A stretch of DNA of 64,000 nucleotides from Streptomyces sp. 2114.4 (GCF_900187385.1 NZ_FYEY01000001.1:1302001-1366000), one strand, 5' to 3'. Counted from the first letter of the stretch, positions 28,340-37,810 are shown. A program made the numbers and translations. Notes: generated by a model from the sequence alone, not told the origin.

Positions 28340-28914
28340 CGGGTGCCCTTCTGGGGAGCCGTCCGGCGGGTGCCGGAGGACGGAACGGTGGTGGAGGCGG
28401 CGCGACGGGCCGCGGCATGCGCCTGCTGGAGGCGGTTGACCGCGGGGGCGCGCCAGATGTGACAGATGGCGAGTGCCAGGGCATCGGCGGCGTCGGCCGG
28501 CTTCGGCGGCGCGTCCAGCCGCAACAGACGCGTGACCATCGCCCCGACCTGGGCCTTGTCGGCCCGGCCCGAGCCCGTGACGGCGGCCTTGACCTCGCTG
28601 GGGGTGTGCAGCGCGACCGGCAGCCCACGGCGGGCCGCGCACAGCATGGCGACCGCGCTGGCCTGGGCGGTGCCCATGACCGTACGGACGTTGTGCTGGC
28701 TGAAGACCCGCTCCACGGCGACGAACTCCGGGCTGTACTCGTCGAGCCAGGCGTCTATGCCGCGCTCGATCTCGACGAGACGCTGCGCGATCTCGGCGTC
28801 CGCGGGGGTGCGGACGACGCCGACGCCGACCATGGTCAGCGGGCGCCCCGCGACCCCGTCGACCACGCCGACCCCGCAGCGCGTCAGCCCCGGGTCCACC
28901 CCCAGCACCTTCAT
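28336..28914 (-). CDS. ruvC: Holliday junction endonuclease RuvC
   Basis: RNase H-fold resolvase. It has 192 aa from the ATG at 28914, preceded by GGGGAG; a longer in-frame extension has no ribosome site. Catalytic residues are Asp7 (V-D-P-G), Glu near 70 ([11 protein letters not shown]) and the Asp residues near 143-147 ([10 protein letters not shown]). The C-terminal tail of about 30 residues is basic and Ala/Arg-rich. Confidence 0.96.
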   Translation of the reverse strand: MKVLGVDPGLTRCGVGVVDGVAGRPLTMVGVGVVRTPADAEIAQRLVEIERGIDAWLDEYSPEFVAVERVFSQHNVRTVMGTAQASAVAMLCAARRGLPVALHTPSEVKAAVTGSGRADKAQVGAMVTRLLRLDAPPKPADAADALALAICHIWRAPAVNRLQQAHAAARRAASTTVPSSGTRRTAPQKGTR

Positions 28915-29025
28915 CGCTCCCCGCCCCTCGCACTTGTCGCCCGGCTGTTCCCGACCGGAGGCGCCCGCCCCCGAAGAGAGCGAATGCCCCCTGATCAGCA
29001 CAGTAATGGCTGCCACTGACAAACG

Positions 29026-29060
29026 GACGGGCCGACGGGGTGTGTCCCCGTCGGCCCGTC
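29026..29060 (-). terminator. Terminator of yebC
   Basis: A perfect 15-bp stem, GACGGGCCGACGGGG at 29026-29040 with its complement at 29046-29060, around TGTGT. On the minus strand it is followed by CGTTTG. It lies 24 bp past the yebC stop. Confidence 0.88.
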
Positions 29061-29084
29061 AGTCGACCGAGCGTGCCACGCCTG

Positions 29085-29837
29085 TCAGGCGTCGACCTTG
29101 GCCATCACATCGTCCGAGACATCGAAGTTGGCGAAGACGTTCTGCACGTCGTCGCTGTCCTCCAGCGCGTCGATCAGCTTGAAGATCTTGCGCGCGCCCT
29201 CTTCCTCCAGCTCGACCTGCATGGTCGGGACGAAGTTGGCGTCGGCCGAGTCGTAGTCGATGCCGGACTCCTGGAGGGCACTGCGGACCGCGACCAGGTC
29301 GGTGGCCTCGCTGAGCACCTCGAAGGACTCACCGAGGTCGTTGACCTCCTCTGCGCCCGCGTCCAGCACCGCGCCCAGGACGTCGTCCTCGGTCAGTTCA
29401 CCCTTGGGGACGATCACCACGCCCTTGCGGTTGAACAGGTACGACACCGAACCCGGGTCGGCCATCGAACCACCGTTGCGGGTCATGGCGACGCGGACGT
29501 CCGAGGCGGCACGGTTGCGGTTGTCGGTCAGGCACTCGATGAGCACCGCGACACCGTTGGGGCCGTACCCCTCGTACATGATGGTCTCGTAGTCGGCGCC
29601 GCCGGCTTCGAGCCCCGCACCGCGCTTGACCGCGGAGTCGATGTTCTTGTTCGGCACCGAGCTCTTCTTGGCCTTCTGGATGGCGTCGAAGAGGGTCGGG
29701 TTGCCGTCCGGGTCGGCGCCGCCGGTACGGGCCGCGACCTCGATGTTCTTGATCAGCTTCGCGAAGAGCTTGCCGCGCTTGGCATCGATCACGGCCTTCT
29801 TGTGCTTCGTCGTAGCCCATTTAGAGTGGCCGGACAT
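29085..29837 (-). CDS. yebC: YebC/PmpR-family protein (translational or transcriptional regulator)
   Basis: A 250-aa cytoplasmic protein with the family start [14 protein letters not shown] and the central [10 protein letters not shown] motif near 89-98. YebC proteins were described as transcription regulators and, more recently, as factors that help ribosomes pass proline runs. Which applies here cannot be read from the sequence. It sits between pdxT and ruvC, an order conserved in actinobacteria. Confidence 0.95.
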   Translation of the reverse strand: MSGHSKWATTKHKKAVIDAKRGKLFAKLIKNIEVAARTGGADPDGNPTLFDAIQKAKKSSVPNKNIDSAVKRGAGLEAGGADYETIMYEGYGPNGVAVLIECLTDNRNRAASDVRVAMTRNGGSMADPGSVSYLFNRKGVVIVPKGELTEDDVLGAVLDAGAEEVNDLGESFEVLSEATDLVAVRSALQESGIDYDSADANFVPTMQVELEEEGARKIFKLIDALEDSDDVQNVFANFDVSDDVMAKVDA

Positions 29838-29950
29838 CCGCCTGTCTCCTTCGCGTAACCAACGTCTGAATGAACGCCTCAGATCCTACCGGGGCCGGAT
29901 CACACGGTGTTACTCCCGCCCGTCACCCGGCCACCACTTGGGACGGCCCG

Positions 29951-30538
29951 CTAGGCGCGCCGCACCATGTCCACGAACAGGGCGTGGACCCGGTGGTCGC
30001 CGGTGAGCTCCGGGTGGAAGGACGTGGCCAGGACGTTACCTTGCCGCACGGCCACGGTGTGCCCGTCATACGTCGCCAGCACCTCGACCGCGCCGCCGAC
30101 CGACTCGACCCAGGGCGCCCGGATGAAGACGCCCTCGACCGGCCCGCCGGGGATCCCCGCTACGTCGATGGCCGCCTCGAACGACTCGTTCTGCCGCCCG
30201 AAGGCATTACGGCGCACGATCATGTCGATGCCGCCGAACGTCTCCTGGTCCTCACGGGCGTCCAGCAGCTTGTCCGCGACCATGATCATGCCGGCGCAGG
30301 TGCCGTAGACCGGCTTGCCCGCGCGGATGAAGGCACGCAACGGCTCCAGCACGCCGAAGACGACCGCCAGCTTGGACATGGTGGTCGACTCGCCGCCCGG
30401 GATGACCAGGCCGTCGATCCCGTCCAGTTCCTCGGAACGGCGCACCGGCCGGGCCTGGGCACCGGTGTCCGCGAGCGCCTTGAGGTGCTCGCGGACATCG
30501 CCCTGCAGGGCCAGCACACCGATAGTGGGGGTGCTCAT
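29951..30538 (-). CDS. pdxT: Pyridoxal 5'-phosphate synthase glutaminase subunit
   Basis: Releases ammonia from glutamine and channels it to PdxS. It has 195 aa. The class I amidotransferase triad is complete: Cys81 (GTCAGM), His175 and Glu177 (HPE). The PdxT-specific GGES is at residues 48-51. It starts 8 bp after pdxS. Confidence 0.97.
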   Translation of the reverse strand: MSTPTIGVLALQGDVREHLKALADTGAQARPVRRSEELDGIDGLVIPGGESTTMSKLAVVFGVLEPLRAFIRAGKPVYGTCAGMIMVADKLLDAREDQETFGGIDMIVRRNAFGRQNESFEAAIDVAGIPGGPVEGVFIRAPWVESVGGAVEVLATYDGHTVAVRQGNVLATSFHPELTGDHRVHALFVDMVRRA

Positions 30539-30546
30539 CTGCCGTC

Positions 30547-31458
30547 CTACCAGCCGCGGTTGGCGTAGCGCTCGGCCTCGGGGAGGGTGTCGCAGTTGAT
30601 GCCGACCATGGCCTCGCCCAGGTTGCGGGAGGCGTCCGCGATGACGGCGGGGTCGTCGTAGAAGGTGGTGGCCTTCACGATCGCGGCGGCGCGCTTGGCC
30701 GGGTCGCCGGACTTGAAGATGCCGGAGCCGACGAAGACGCCCTCGGCGCCGAGCTGACGCATCAGCGCGGCATCGGCCGGGGTGGCGACACCACCGGCGG
30801 AGAACAGCACGACCGGCAGCTTGCCGAGCTCGGCGACCTCCTTGACCAGCTCGTACGGGGCGCGCAGCTCCTTGGCCGCGGCGAACAGCTCGTTGTGGTC
30901 ACAGCCGCGCAGCTTGGCGATCTCGCCCTTGATCTGGCGCAGGTGGCGGACCGCCTCGACGACGTTGCCGGTGCCGGCCTCGCCCTTGGAACGGATCATG
31001 GCGGCGCCCTCGGCGATCCGGCGCAGGGCCTCGCCCAGGTTGGTGGCACCACAGACGAAGGGGGTGGTGAACGCCCACTTGTCGGAGTGGTTGACCTCGT
31101 CGGCCGGGGTCAGGACCTCGGACTCGTCGATGTAGTCGACGCCGAGCGACTGCAGGACCTGGGCCTCGACGAAGTGGCCGATCCGGGACTTGGCCATGAC
31201 CGGGATGGAGACGGCGTTGATGATGCCGTCGATCATGTCGGGGTCCGACATCCGGGCCACGCCGCCGTCCTTGCGGATGTCGGCGGGGACCCGCTCCAGG
31301 GCCATGACCGCGACGGCGCCCGCGTCCTCGGCGATCTTCGCCTCTTCCGGCGTGACGACGTCCATGATCACGCCGCCCTTGAGCTGCTCGGCCATCCCGC
31401 GCTTGACGCGCGCGGTTCCGGTCTCGGGGTTCTGGGGCGTGGTGGGCGTGCTGGACAC
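30547..31458 (-). CDS. pdxS: Pyridoxal 5'-phosphate synthase subunit PdxS
   Basis: Builds PLP from ribose 5-phosphate, glyceraldehyde 3-phosphate and ammonia as a TIM barrel that forms dodecamers. It has 303 aa from a GTG. The Schiff-base lysines fall in M-A-K-S-R-I-G-H (near 93) and [10 protein letters not shown] (near 160). First gene of the pdxST pair; no divergent pdxR is present. The 193-bp upstream gap holds a heptamer repeat. Confidence 0.97.
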   Translation of the reverse strand: MSSTPTTPQNPETGTARVKRGMAEQLKGGVIMDVVTPEEAKIAEDAGAVAVMALERVPADIRKDGGVARMSDPDMIDGIINAVSIPVMAKSRIGHFVEAQVLQSLGVDYIDESEVLTPADEVNHSDKWAFTTPFVCGATNLGEALRRIAEGAAMIRSKGEAGTGNVVEAVRHLRQIKGEIAKLRGCDHNELFAAAKELRAPYELVKEVAELGKLPVVLFSAGGVATPADAALMRQLGAEGVFVGSGIFKSGDPAKRAAAIVKATTFYDDPAVIADASRNLGEAMVGINCDTLPEAERYANRGW

Positions 31459-31596
31459 GGTTCGACCTCACTCAATCCGGGTGGCTGTACTGCTGCGCCC
31501 ACACAACCGTTAGTGAGTGGCCCGGGAAAAGGGCCAATTAGAGGTCAGTGGCTCTTCACTACTGGGAGTCGCAGATTCCGGCTCTCCCCGCCCCGG

Positions 31597-31652
31597 TCCC
31601 GCTTCCCGCTTCCCGCTTCCCGCTTCCCGCTTCCCGCTTCCCGCTTCCCGCT
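31597..31652. repeat. Eight perfect copies of a 7-bp repeat
   Basis: TCCCGCT is repeated eight times without error from 31597 to 31652. The last base is shared with the stop codon of the LemA-like gene (read on the minus strand), so the array is the immediate 3' flank of that gene. Arrays of this purity usually vary in copy number between strains. Confidence 0.95.
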
Positions 31653-32197
31653 CAGCTTCCGGCCGAGCGGTCGTCCAGGACGACCGGCGGCTCGTCGTCC
31701 ATCTCGAAGGCCAGCGGGAACGGCGCATGACCGGCCAGCCGCAGATAGCGCACCACCCGGTGGCGGCGGACGGCACGCGCGGCCCGTACGGCATCGTTGT
31801 GGAACCGTCGGGCCATCGGGACCCGGCGCACGGCGGCGGTGAGTTCGGTGACCGTGCGCTCACCGCCCGGGGCCTCCCGTACGGCCTCCAGCTGGGCCTC
31901 CTCGGCGAAAATGGCCCGCAGCGCCTGGCTCAGCTCACTCTCCGCGACCTCGCGATGATCTTCCGCGGCCTGCCGGGCCTCATGCGCGGCCTGGTAGAGC
32001 ACGATCGAGGCGGCGGGGTCGAGGATCCCCGAGGTCCCCACCTCCTGCGCGACGGACGCCCGCCGCAACAACTGGGCGTCGAGGGCCGCCCTGGCCGCGT
32101 CGATACGCGCGTGCAGGCGGTCGAGGCGGCCCGCCGTCCAGCTCAGATAGATACCGATGAGGACGATCGCGGCGGCGATCCAGATGAACGTGGTCAC
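31652..32197 (-). CDS. LemA-like membrane protein
   Basis: A 181-aa protein with an N-terminal membrane helix (residues 3-19), followed by long helices. The spacing of D-A-Q-L-L-R-R near 41 and the F-H-N-D-A-V-R motif near 134, followed by a hydrophobic FPLAFEMDDEPP end, resemble the LemA fold. Function unknown. The start is a GTG. It ends exactly at a heptamer repeat array and is downstream of the pim genes, with a foldback element in between. Confidence 0.7.
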   Translation of the reverse strand: MTTFIWIAAAIVLIGIYLSWTAGRLDRLHARIDAARAALDAQLLRRASVAQEVGTSGILDPAASIVLYQAAHEARQAAEDHREVAESELSQALRAIFAEEAQLEAVREAPGGERTVTELTAAVRRVPMARRFHNDAVRAARAVRRHRVVRYLRLAGHAPFPLAFEMDDEPPVVLDDRSAGS

Positions 32198-32230
32198 GCC
32201 GGGTCACGATACGCGTCCGTCTTTGCCGCC

Positions 32231-32396
32231 GATCCGCTGCGCTTTGCCGGCGGCGTACGTTTCCGGCTTGCGCGCCGTGGGTTGTTGCTCGCCGTTGCTC
32301 CCTCACCTGAAGGGCGTGGGAGGTACCCCCAGCGGCGAGCAACCCGCACGGCGGGAAAGCCAAAAACTTGGGCCACAGGCAAAGCGCAGCGAATCG
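32231..32396. repeat. 166-bp foldback (long inverted-repeat) element
   Basis: GATCCGCTGCGCTTTGCC at the left end (32231-32248) and the complement of GATTCGCTGCGCTTTGCC at the right end (32379-32396) are near-perfect inverted termini. Inner arms include GCTCGCCG (32288-32295) with CGGCGAGC (32333-32340), and the centre carries CTCCC/GGGAG. It fills almost the whole gap between the LemA-like gene and pimA and abuts the pimA stop. Confidence 0.8.
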
Positions 32397-33557
32397 TCAA
32401 TCCTTCGCCAGCCACCGCCGGGCCCGCAGCCCCACCCTCTCGTCCGTGGCCACCGACGCCGCCCCGGTGGTCACCGTCTCGTAGACGGCGAGGATGTCGG
32501 CCCCGACGGTCGACCAGTCGAACCGCCGCACGTGCCGGGTGCCCCGCTCACGCAGCTCCGCCAGCCGCGCCGGGTCACCGAGCAGTCGTACAGCCGCAGC
32601 GGCAAGCGCATCCGCGTCCTCGTTGGTGAAGAGTGCGCCGGCCTCGCCCTGGTCCAGGACCTGGGCGAAGGCGTCGAGGTCGCTGGCCAGTACGGGCGCC
32701 CCGGCCGACATCGCCTCGACGAGGATGATGCCGAAGGACTCGCCGCCCGTGTTGGGCGCGACATAGAGATCGACGCTGCGCAGCAGCCGGGCCTTGTCCT
32801 CGTCGCTGACCATGCCGAGGAATTCGACCCGGGAGCGCATCTCGGCGGGCAGCGCGGCGACCGCTTCCTCCTCGTCACCGCGTCCGGCGACCAGCAGCCG
32901 GGCGTCCGGTACCTCGGCCAGGATCGCGGGCAGCGCCTTCATCAGGACCGGCAGGCCCTTGCGCGGTTCGTCGATCCGGCCGATGAAGCCGATCGTGCGG
33001 CCCTGCCATTCGGCCTTGGCCTCGGCCGAGCCGAAGAAGCCGACGTCCACGCCGTTGGGGATGACCACCGCATCGCCGCCGAGGTGTTCGACGAGGGTGC
33101 GGCGGGCGTATTCGCTCACCGCGATGCGTGCGCTGATCTTCTCCAGCGCGGGCTGCAGGATCGGATACGCGGCGATCATCGCCCGCGAGCGCGGGTTGGA
33201 GGTGTGGAAGGTCGCCACGATCGGGCCCTGTGCCGCCCAGCAGGCGAGCAGGCCGAGCGAGGGCGAGGCCGGTTCATGGATGTGGATCACGTCGAAGGCG
33301 CCGTGCTGCAGCCAGCGGCGCACCCGGGCCGCGGAGAGGAAGCCGAAGTTGAGCCGGGCGACCGAACCGTTGTACGGGACGGGGACGGCGCGGCCGGCCG
33401 AGACGACGTACGGCGGCAGGGGGGTCTCGTCGTCCGCGGGGGCGAGCACGGAGACCTCGTGGCCCAGGCGGATCAGGTGCTCGGCCAGGTCCCGGATGTG
33501 GAACTGCACGCCGCCGGGGACGTCCCAGGCGTACGGGCAGACGATGCCGATCTTCAC
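32397..33557 (-). CDS. pimA: Phosphatidylinositol alpha-mannosyltransferase (GT4, PimA-like)
   Basis: Transfers mannose from GDP-mannose to phosphatidylinositol on the inner membrane face. It has 386 aa starting KIGIVCPYAWDVPGGVQ, a typical GT-B N-terminus. The GT4 E-x7-E motif is in GGESFGIILVEAMSAG near 270. The GTG at 33557 overlaps the acyltransferase stop as GTGA. The three-gene block PIP synthase, acyltransferase, mannosyltransferase equals Rv2612c-Rv2610c, which supports the substrate assignment. Confidence 0.9.
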   Translation of the reverse strand: MKIGIVCPYAWDVPGGVQFHIRDLAEHLIRLGHEVSVLAPADDETPLPPYVVSAGRAVPVPYNGSVARLNFGFLSAARVRRWLQHGAFDVIHIHEPASPSLGLLACWAAQGPIVATFHTSNPRSRAMIAAYPILQPALEKISARIAVSEYARRTLVEHLGGDAVVIPNGVDVGFFGSAEAKAEWQGRTIGFIGRIDEPRKGLPVLMKALPAILAEVPDARLLVAGRGDEEEAVAALPAEMRSRVEFLGMVSDEDKARLLRSVDLYVAPNTGGESFGIILVEAMSAGAPVLASDLDAFAQVLDQGEAGALFTNEDADALAAAAVRLLGDPARLAELRERGTRHVRRFDWSTVGADILAVYETVTTGAASVATDERVGLRARRWLAKD

Positions 33558-34528
33558 GCCGTCTCCGTTCCGGACGCCGCGGTGCCGCCCGGGGCGCCGG
33601 ACTGCTCGCGCGGCTCCAGGTCGGCGAGCCAGAGCCACTGCAACATGTGCCAGTCCTCGGGGTGGTCGGTGATGCCGGAGGCGAAGGCGTCGGCGAGCGC
33701 CTGGGTCATCTGGGCGGCCTTCTCGGCGCGGGTGCCGGTCTCCGGGGCCTCGATCTCGGGGTGGACCCGGCCGCGCATGACGGCGGTGTCGTCGTACCAG
33801 AGCGTGACGGGCAGCAGCATGGCGCCGGTCTGGAGGGCGAGGACCGCGGGACCGGCCGGCATTTTCGCCGCCTCTCCGAAGAACTTGACCTCTATCCCCG
33901 AGGCCGACAGATCGCGGTCGGCGACCAGACAGACCAGGCCGCCGGCCCGCAGCCGCCGGGCGAGGGTGCCGAAGGCGGAGCCGCCGGTGTGCGGCAGCAC
34001 CTCCATGCCCAGGCCTTCACGGTAGGCGACGAAACGGTCGTAGAGGGATTCCGGCTTGAGGCGCTGGGCGACGGTGGTGAAGGGGACGCCGAGTTTGGTG
34101 GTGACCCAGGCACCGGCGAGGTCGTAGTTGCCCATGTGCGGCAGGGCGAGGATGACTCCGCGGTCGCTCTCGAGCCCGTCCACCAGGTGGTGCACGTCCT
34201 CAGGGGTGAAGCCGCCCCTTATCCGGTCCTTGCTCCAGGCCGGCAGCCGGAAGGACTCCATCCAGTAGCGCATGTACGAGCGCATCCCGGCCCGGGAGAG
34301 CTCGGCGAGCCGCTGCGGGGTGGCGTCCGGGACGACCCGGGCGAGGTTCGCCTCCAGCCGCAGGACGCCCTTGCCGCGGCGCTTCCAGACGGTGTCGGCG
34401 ATTTGGCGGCCGAGCCGTACGGCCGCGCCCTCGGGCAGCTTCTTGACGGTGCTCCAGCCCAGTGCGTAGAGCGCGTCCGCCAGTTTTTCGGTGTCCAGCC
34501 GCGGCCGGCGCATGCGGTGTGGACTCAT
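33554..34528 (-). CDS. Phosphatidylinositol mannoside acyltransferase (PatA-like)
   Basis: HtrB/LpxL-fold acyltransferase predicted to acylate the mannose of PIM. It has 324 aa from the ATG at 34528. The H-x4-D active site is His133/Asp138 (LPHMGNYDLAG). An acyl-chain/lipid-contact region R-Y-W-M-E-S-F-R-L-P lies near 89-98. It overlaps both neighbours by 4 bp, so expression is tightly coupled. Confidence 0.9.
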   Translation of the reverse strand: MSPHRMRRPRLDTEKLADALYALGWSTVKKLPEGAAVRLGRQIADTVWKRRGKGVLRLEANLARVVPDATPQRLAELSRAGMRSYMRYWMESFRLPAWSKDRIRGGFTPEDVHHLVDGLESDRGVILALPHMGNYDLAGAWVTTKLGVPFTTVAQRLKPESLYDRFVAYREGLGMEVLPHTGGSAFGTLARRLRAGGLVCLVADRDLSASGIEVKFFGEAAKMPAGPAVLALQTGAMLLPVTLWYDDTAVMRGRVHPEIEAPETGTRAEKAAQMTQALADAFASGITDHPEDWHMLQWLWLADLEPREQSGAPGGTAASGTETA

Positions 34529-35181
34529 ACGCCCGTTCCCCCTTGAGCCATGGCGTCGGCCTCGGCCGACTCCCGTCGTACCGTCACCACGCGCTGGCCG
34601 AGGGTGACGGCGCTGCCGATGCCGACGATCCACAGGGCGATCGGCAGCAGCACCTCGACACCGGGCACCCCGAAGGCGTGCAGACCCGACAGCCCGCAGG
34701 CGACCAGCGTGATGACCAGGCGCTCGGCGCGCTCCACCAGTCCGTTGACGTTCACCGGCAGCCCGATGGCCTCACCGCGCGCCTTGGTGTAGGAGACCAC
34801 CTGGCCGCTGGCCAGGCAGAAGATCGCCATCGCGCAGAGCATCAGGCTGTCGCCGCGCCCCGCGTACCACAGGGCGAGCCCGCCGAAGATCGCCGAATCG
34901 GCGACCCGGTCGAGGGTGGAGTCGAGGAAGGCCCCCCACCGGCTGGAGCGCCCCAGTTGCCGTGCCATGTTGCCGTCGACCAGGTCGGAGAAGACGAACA
35001 GGGTGATGACGACCGTGCCCCAGAAGAACTCTCCCAGGGGGTAGAAGACCAGGGCGCCGGCCACCACGCCCCCGGTGCCGACGAGAGTGACCGCGTCCGG
35101 GCTGACGCCGATACGGATGAGCAGGGCGGCGAACGGCGTGAGAACACGCGTGAAGAACGCACGCGCGTACTTGTTCAGCAT
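34525..35181 (-). CDS. pgsA: Phosphatidylinositol phosphate synthase (CDP-alcohol phosphatidyltransferase)
   Basis: Joins CDP-diacylglycerol to inositol 1-phosphate in the membrane. The 218-aa protein has about six helices and an intact catalytic signature D-x2-D-G-x2-A-R-x8-G-x3-D-x3-D: Asp66, Asp69, Asp87 and Asp91. The ATG at 35181 has GGGAAGG just upstream. The gene symbol follows older usage (pgsA); the position before the PIM genes favours inositol phosphate over glycerol phosphate as acceptor. Confidence 0.9.
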   Translation of the reverse strand: MLNKYARAFFTRVLTPFAALLIRIGVSPDAVTLVGTGGVVAGALVFYPLGEFFWGTVVITLFVFSDLVDGNMARQLGRSSRWGAFLDSTLDRVADSAIFGGLALWYAGRGDSLMLCAMAIFCLASGQVVSYTKARGEAIGLPVNVNGLVERAERLVITLVACGLSGLHAFGVPGVEVLLPIALWIVGIGSAVTLGQRVVTVRRESAEADAMAQGGTGV

Positions 35182-35457
35182 GGCCTTCCCGGAGGTCGAT
35201 ATGGGCCGGGCGGTCAAGGGGCCACCGGCTGGCCCATCGTAGCCAGGAGGTCTTGGGCCACCACGAACGCATCGCGGCGCGGAGCGCATCCCACGGCTCG
35301 GGGACGCCGCCGCGCGCCCGTGGGCGCGCCCGCGGGCCCCACCGGGCGCCGTTACGGGACCCTTGGGAGCACCGGCGCCGCGTGCCCGCTATGGACGCGA
35401 CATGGCCTCGGTGGAAAGCTCGAATCACCGCAAAGTGTCGACCTGGAGGCGAGACAC

Positions 35458-37656
35458 ATGAGCGAGAAATCGAGTACACACCCGGGAGCCGCCGGCAGGG
35501 CATCAACGGCCGACCAGCCCACGGCCCTGCGGAATGTGGTGTTGGTCGGCCACTCCGGATCGGGAAAGACCACCCTGGTCGAAGCCCTCGCGCTGGCGTC
35601 CGGCGCGGTCAACCGGGCGGGCCGGGTCGAGAACGGCGGGTGTCTGTCCGACTACGACGAGATCGAACACCGCCAGCAACGCTCCGTACAGCTCTCCCTG
35701 GTCCCGGTGGACTGGGGCGGAGTCAAGATCAATATCTTGGACACCCCCGGATACGCCGATTTCGTCGGGGAACTCAGGGCCGGTCTGCGCGCGGCGGACG
35801 CGGCCCTTTTCGTTGTCTCGGCGGCGGACGGCGTGGCCGGTGCGACCCGGATGGTGTGGGACGAGTGCGCGGCCGTCGGCATGCCGCGCGCGCTGGTCGT
35901 CACGCACCTGGAGGCGTCCCGCTCCGACTTCGACGAGATGACCGAGCTCTGCCGGGCCTCGTTCGGCGGCGAGGACCCGGACGCCGTCGTGCCCCTGTAC
36001 CTCCCGCTGTACGGGACCCCGGGCGCCGACGGCCACTCCCCCGTGCACGGCCTGATCGGCCTGCTCACCCAGAGGGTCTTCGACTACTCCTCCGGCGAGC
36101 GCACCGAGCGCGCGCCCACCGAGGACGAGCTGCCGCGGATCGAGGCGGCCCGCAACCGTCTCATCGAGGCCATCATCGCCGAGAGCGAGGACGAGTCCTT
36201 GATGGACCGCTACCTCGGCGGCGAGGAGATCGACGTCAAGACCCTGATCGGGGACCTGGAGACAGCCGTTGCCCGCGGCACCTTCCACCCTGTGCTGGCC
36301 GCGGCCCCGGCCGCCGAGGGGGCCAGACAGGGGCTGGGCACCGTGGAGCTGCTGGAGCTGATCAGCGGCGGCTTCCCGACCCCCGCGGAGCGCGAGGCAC
36401 CCGCCGTGACCAGCCCGGACGGTGCCGTGCGCCCGGCGCTGAGCTGCGACCCCGACGGCCCGCTCGCGGCGGAGGTGGTCAAGACGTCCTCCGACCCGTA
36501 CGTCGGCCGGATCTCCCTCGTCCGCGTCTTCTCCGGCACCCTGCGCCCGGACGACATGGTGCATGTCTCCGGCCACGGGCTGGAGGACCGGGGGCATGAG
36601 GACCATGACGTCGACGAGCGGGTCGGGGCGCTGTCCACCCCGTTCGGCAAGCAGCAGCGCCCGCTGTCCAAGGCCATCGCCGGCGATCTGGCCTGTGTGG
36701 CGAAGCTGACCCGAGCCGAGACCGGCGACACCCTGTCCGGCAAGGACGACCCGCTGCTGATGGAGCCCTGGACGATGCCCGACCCGCTGCTGCCGGTCGC
36801 CATCCAGGCGCACAGCAAGGCCGACGAGGACAAGCTGTCGCAGGGCCTGGCCCGCCTGGTCGCGGAGGATCCGACGATGCGCCTGGAGCACAATCAGGAC
36901 ACCCACCAGGTGGTCCTGTGGTGCCTGGGCGAGGCCCATGTCGATGTCGCGCTGGAGCGGCTGCGGACCCGCTACGGCGTCCAGGTGGACACGGTCGCGC
37001 ACAAGGTGTCCCTGCGGGAGACCTTCGGCGCCCCCGCCGCGGGCCGCGGACGCCATGTGAAACAGTCCGGCGGACACGGCCAGTTCGCGATCTGCGAGAT
37101 CGAGATCGAACCGCTGCCGGGCGGCTCCGGCATCGAGTTCGTGGACAAGGTCGTGGGCGGCGCGGTGCCCCGGCAGTTCATCCCCTCCGTGGAGAAGGGC
37201 GTACGCGCCCAGGCCGAGCGCGGGGTCGCCGCCGGGCATCCGCTCGTCGACATCCGCGTCACGCTGCTCGACGGCAAGGCGCACTCCGTCGACTCCTCGG
37301 ACGCCGCGTTCCAGACGGCGGGCGCGCTGGCGCTGCGCGAGGCGGCCGGTGACGTCCGGATCGATCTCCTCGAACCGGTGTCCGAGGTGAGCGTGATGGT
37401 TCCGGACGATTTCGTCGGCCAGGTGATGAGCGATCTGTCGGGGCGCCGGGGCCGGGTCGTGGGCACGGAGCAGTCGGGGGCGGGGCGCACGGTGGTGCGC
37501 GCCGAGGTTCCCGAGATCGAGATCGACCGGTACGCCGTCGATCTGCGCTCCCTCTCGCACGGCACCGGCCGGTTCTCGCGCGCTCACCTGCGGCATGAGC
37601 CGATGCCGCCACAGCTCGCCGACAAGTGGCGGGAACAAGCCGAGAACGGCGCATAG
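35458..37656 (+). CDS. fusA2: Elongation factor G-like GTPase (EF-G2/FusA2 type)
   Basis: A 732-aa translational GTPase-like protein. The G domain has the P-loop G-H-S-G-S-G-K-T-T at 31-39 and D-T-P-G-Y near 98, but the guanine-specificity NKxD motif reads T-H-L-E at the expected place (near 152). Domains II-V of EF-G follow to the C-terminus, with RHVKQSGGHGQFA near 530. The ATG has GGAGG seven bases upstream. It is not the essential EF-G, which is expected in the str operon. Its role is unsettled. Confidence 0.9.
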   Translation: MSEKSSTHPGAAGRASTADQPTALRNVVLVGHSGSGKTTLVEALALASGAVNRAGRVENGGCLSDYDEIEHRQQRSVQLSLVPVDWGGVKINILDTPGYADFVGELRAGLRAADAALFVVSAADGVAGATRMVWDECAAVGMPRALVVTHLEASRSDFDEMTELCRASFGGEDPDAVVPLYLPLYGTPGADGHSPVHGLIGLLTQRVFDYSSGERTERAPTEDELPRIEAARNRLIEAIIAESEDESLMDRYLGGEEIDVKTLIGDLETAVARGTFHPVLAAAPAAEGARQGLGTVELLELISGGFPTPAEREAPAVTSPDGAVRPALSCDPDGPLAAEVVKTSSDPYVGRISLVRVFSGTLRPDDMVHVSGHGLEDRGHEDHDVDERVGALSTPFGKQQRPLSKAIAGDLACVAKLTRAETGDTLSGKDDPLLMEPWTMPDPLLPVAIQAHSKADEDKLSQGLARLVAEDPTMRLEHNQDTHQVVLWCLGEAHVDVALERLRTRYGVQVDTVAHKVSLRETFGAPAAGRGRHVKQSGGHGQFAICEIEIEPLPGGSGIEFVDKVVGGAVPRQFIPSVEKGVRAQAERGVAAGHPLVDIRVTLLDGKAHSVDSSDAAFQTAGALALREAAGDVRIDLLEPVSEVSVMVPDDFVGQVMSDLSGRRGRVVGTEQSGAGRTVVRAEVPEIEIDRYAVDLRSLSHGTGRFSRAHLRHEPMPPQLADKWREQAENGA

Positions 37657-37744
37657 TTAACGGCGAATCAGCCGTTGGGGCGGTCGCTGTCCGGCTCAAC
37701 TCCCCTGGGCCGGCCGGCGGCTGTACGCTGAGTTCCTGCCGTTG

Positions 37745-37810
37745 CCAGGGCCTGTCTTCCCCGTCCCGTCGTTCGCCCGAGGCAGGCGGGACGTGGAAGA
37801 CAGGCCCTGG
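37745..37810. other. Large perfect hairpin between the EF-G-like gene and the next membrane gene
   Basis: The 16-base arm CCAGGGCCTGTCTTCC (37745-37760) pairs without error with 37795-37810. A second stem GTCCCG/CGGGAC (37763-37768, 37787-37792) continues inside after a 2x2 internal loop, leaving an 18-nt loop. It is 88 bp past the EF-G-like stop and 115 bp before the next start. It could be a terminator, but its size and two-tier structure are unusual. Confidence 0.85.
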
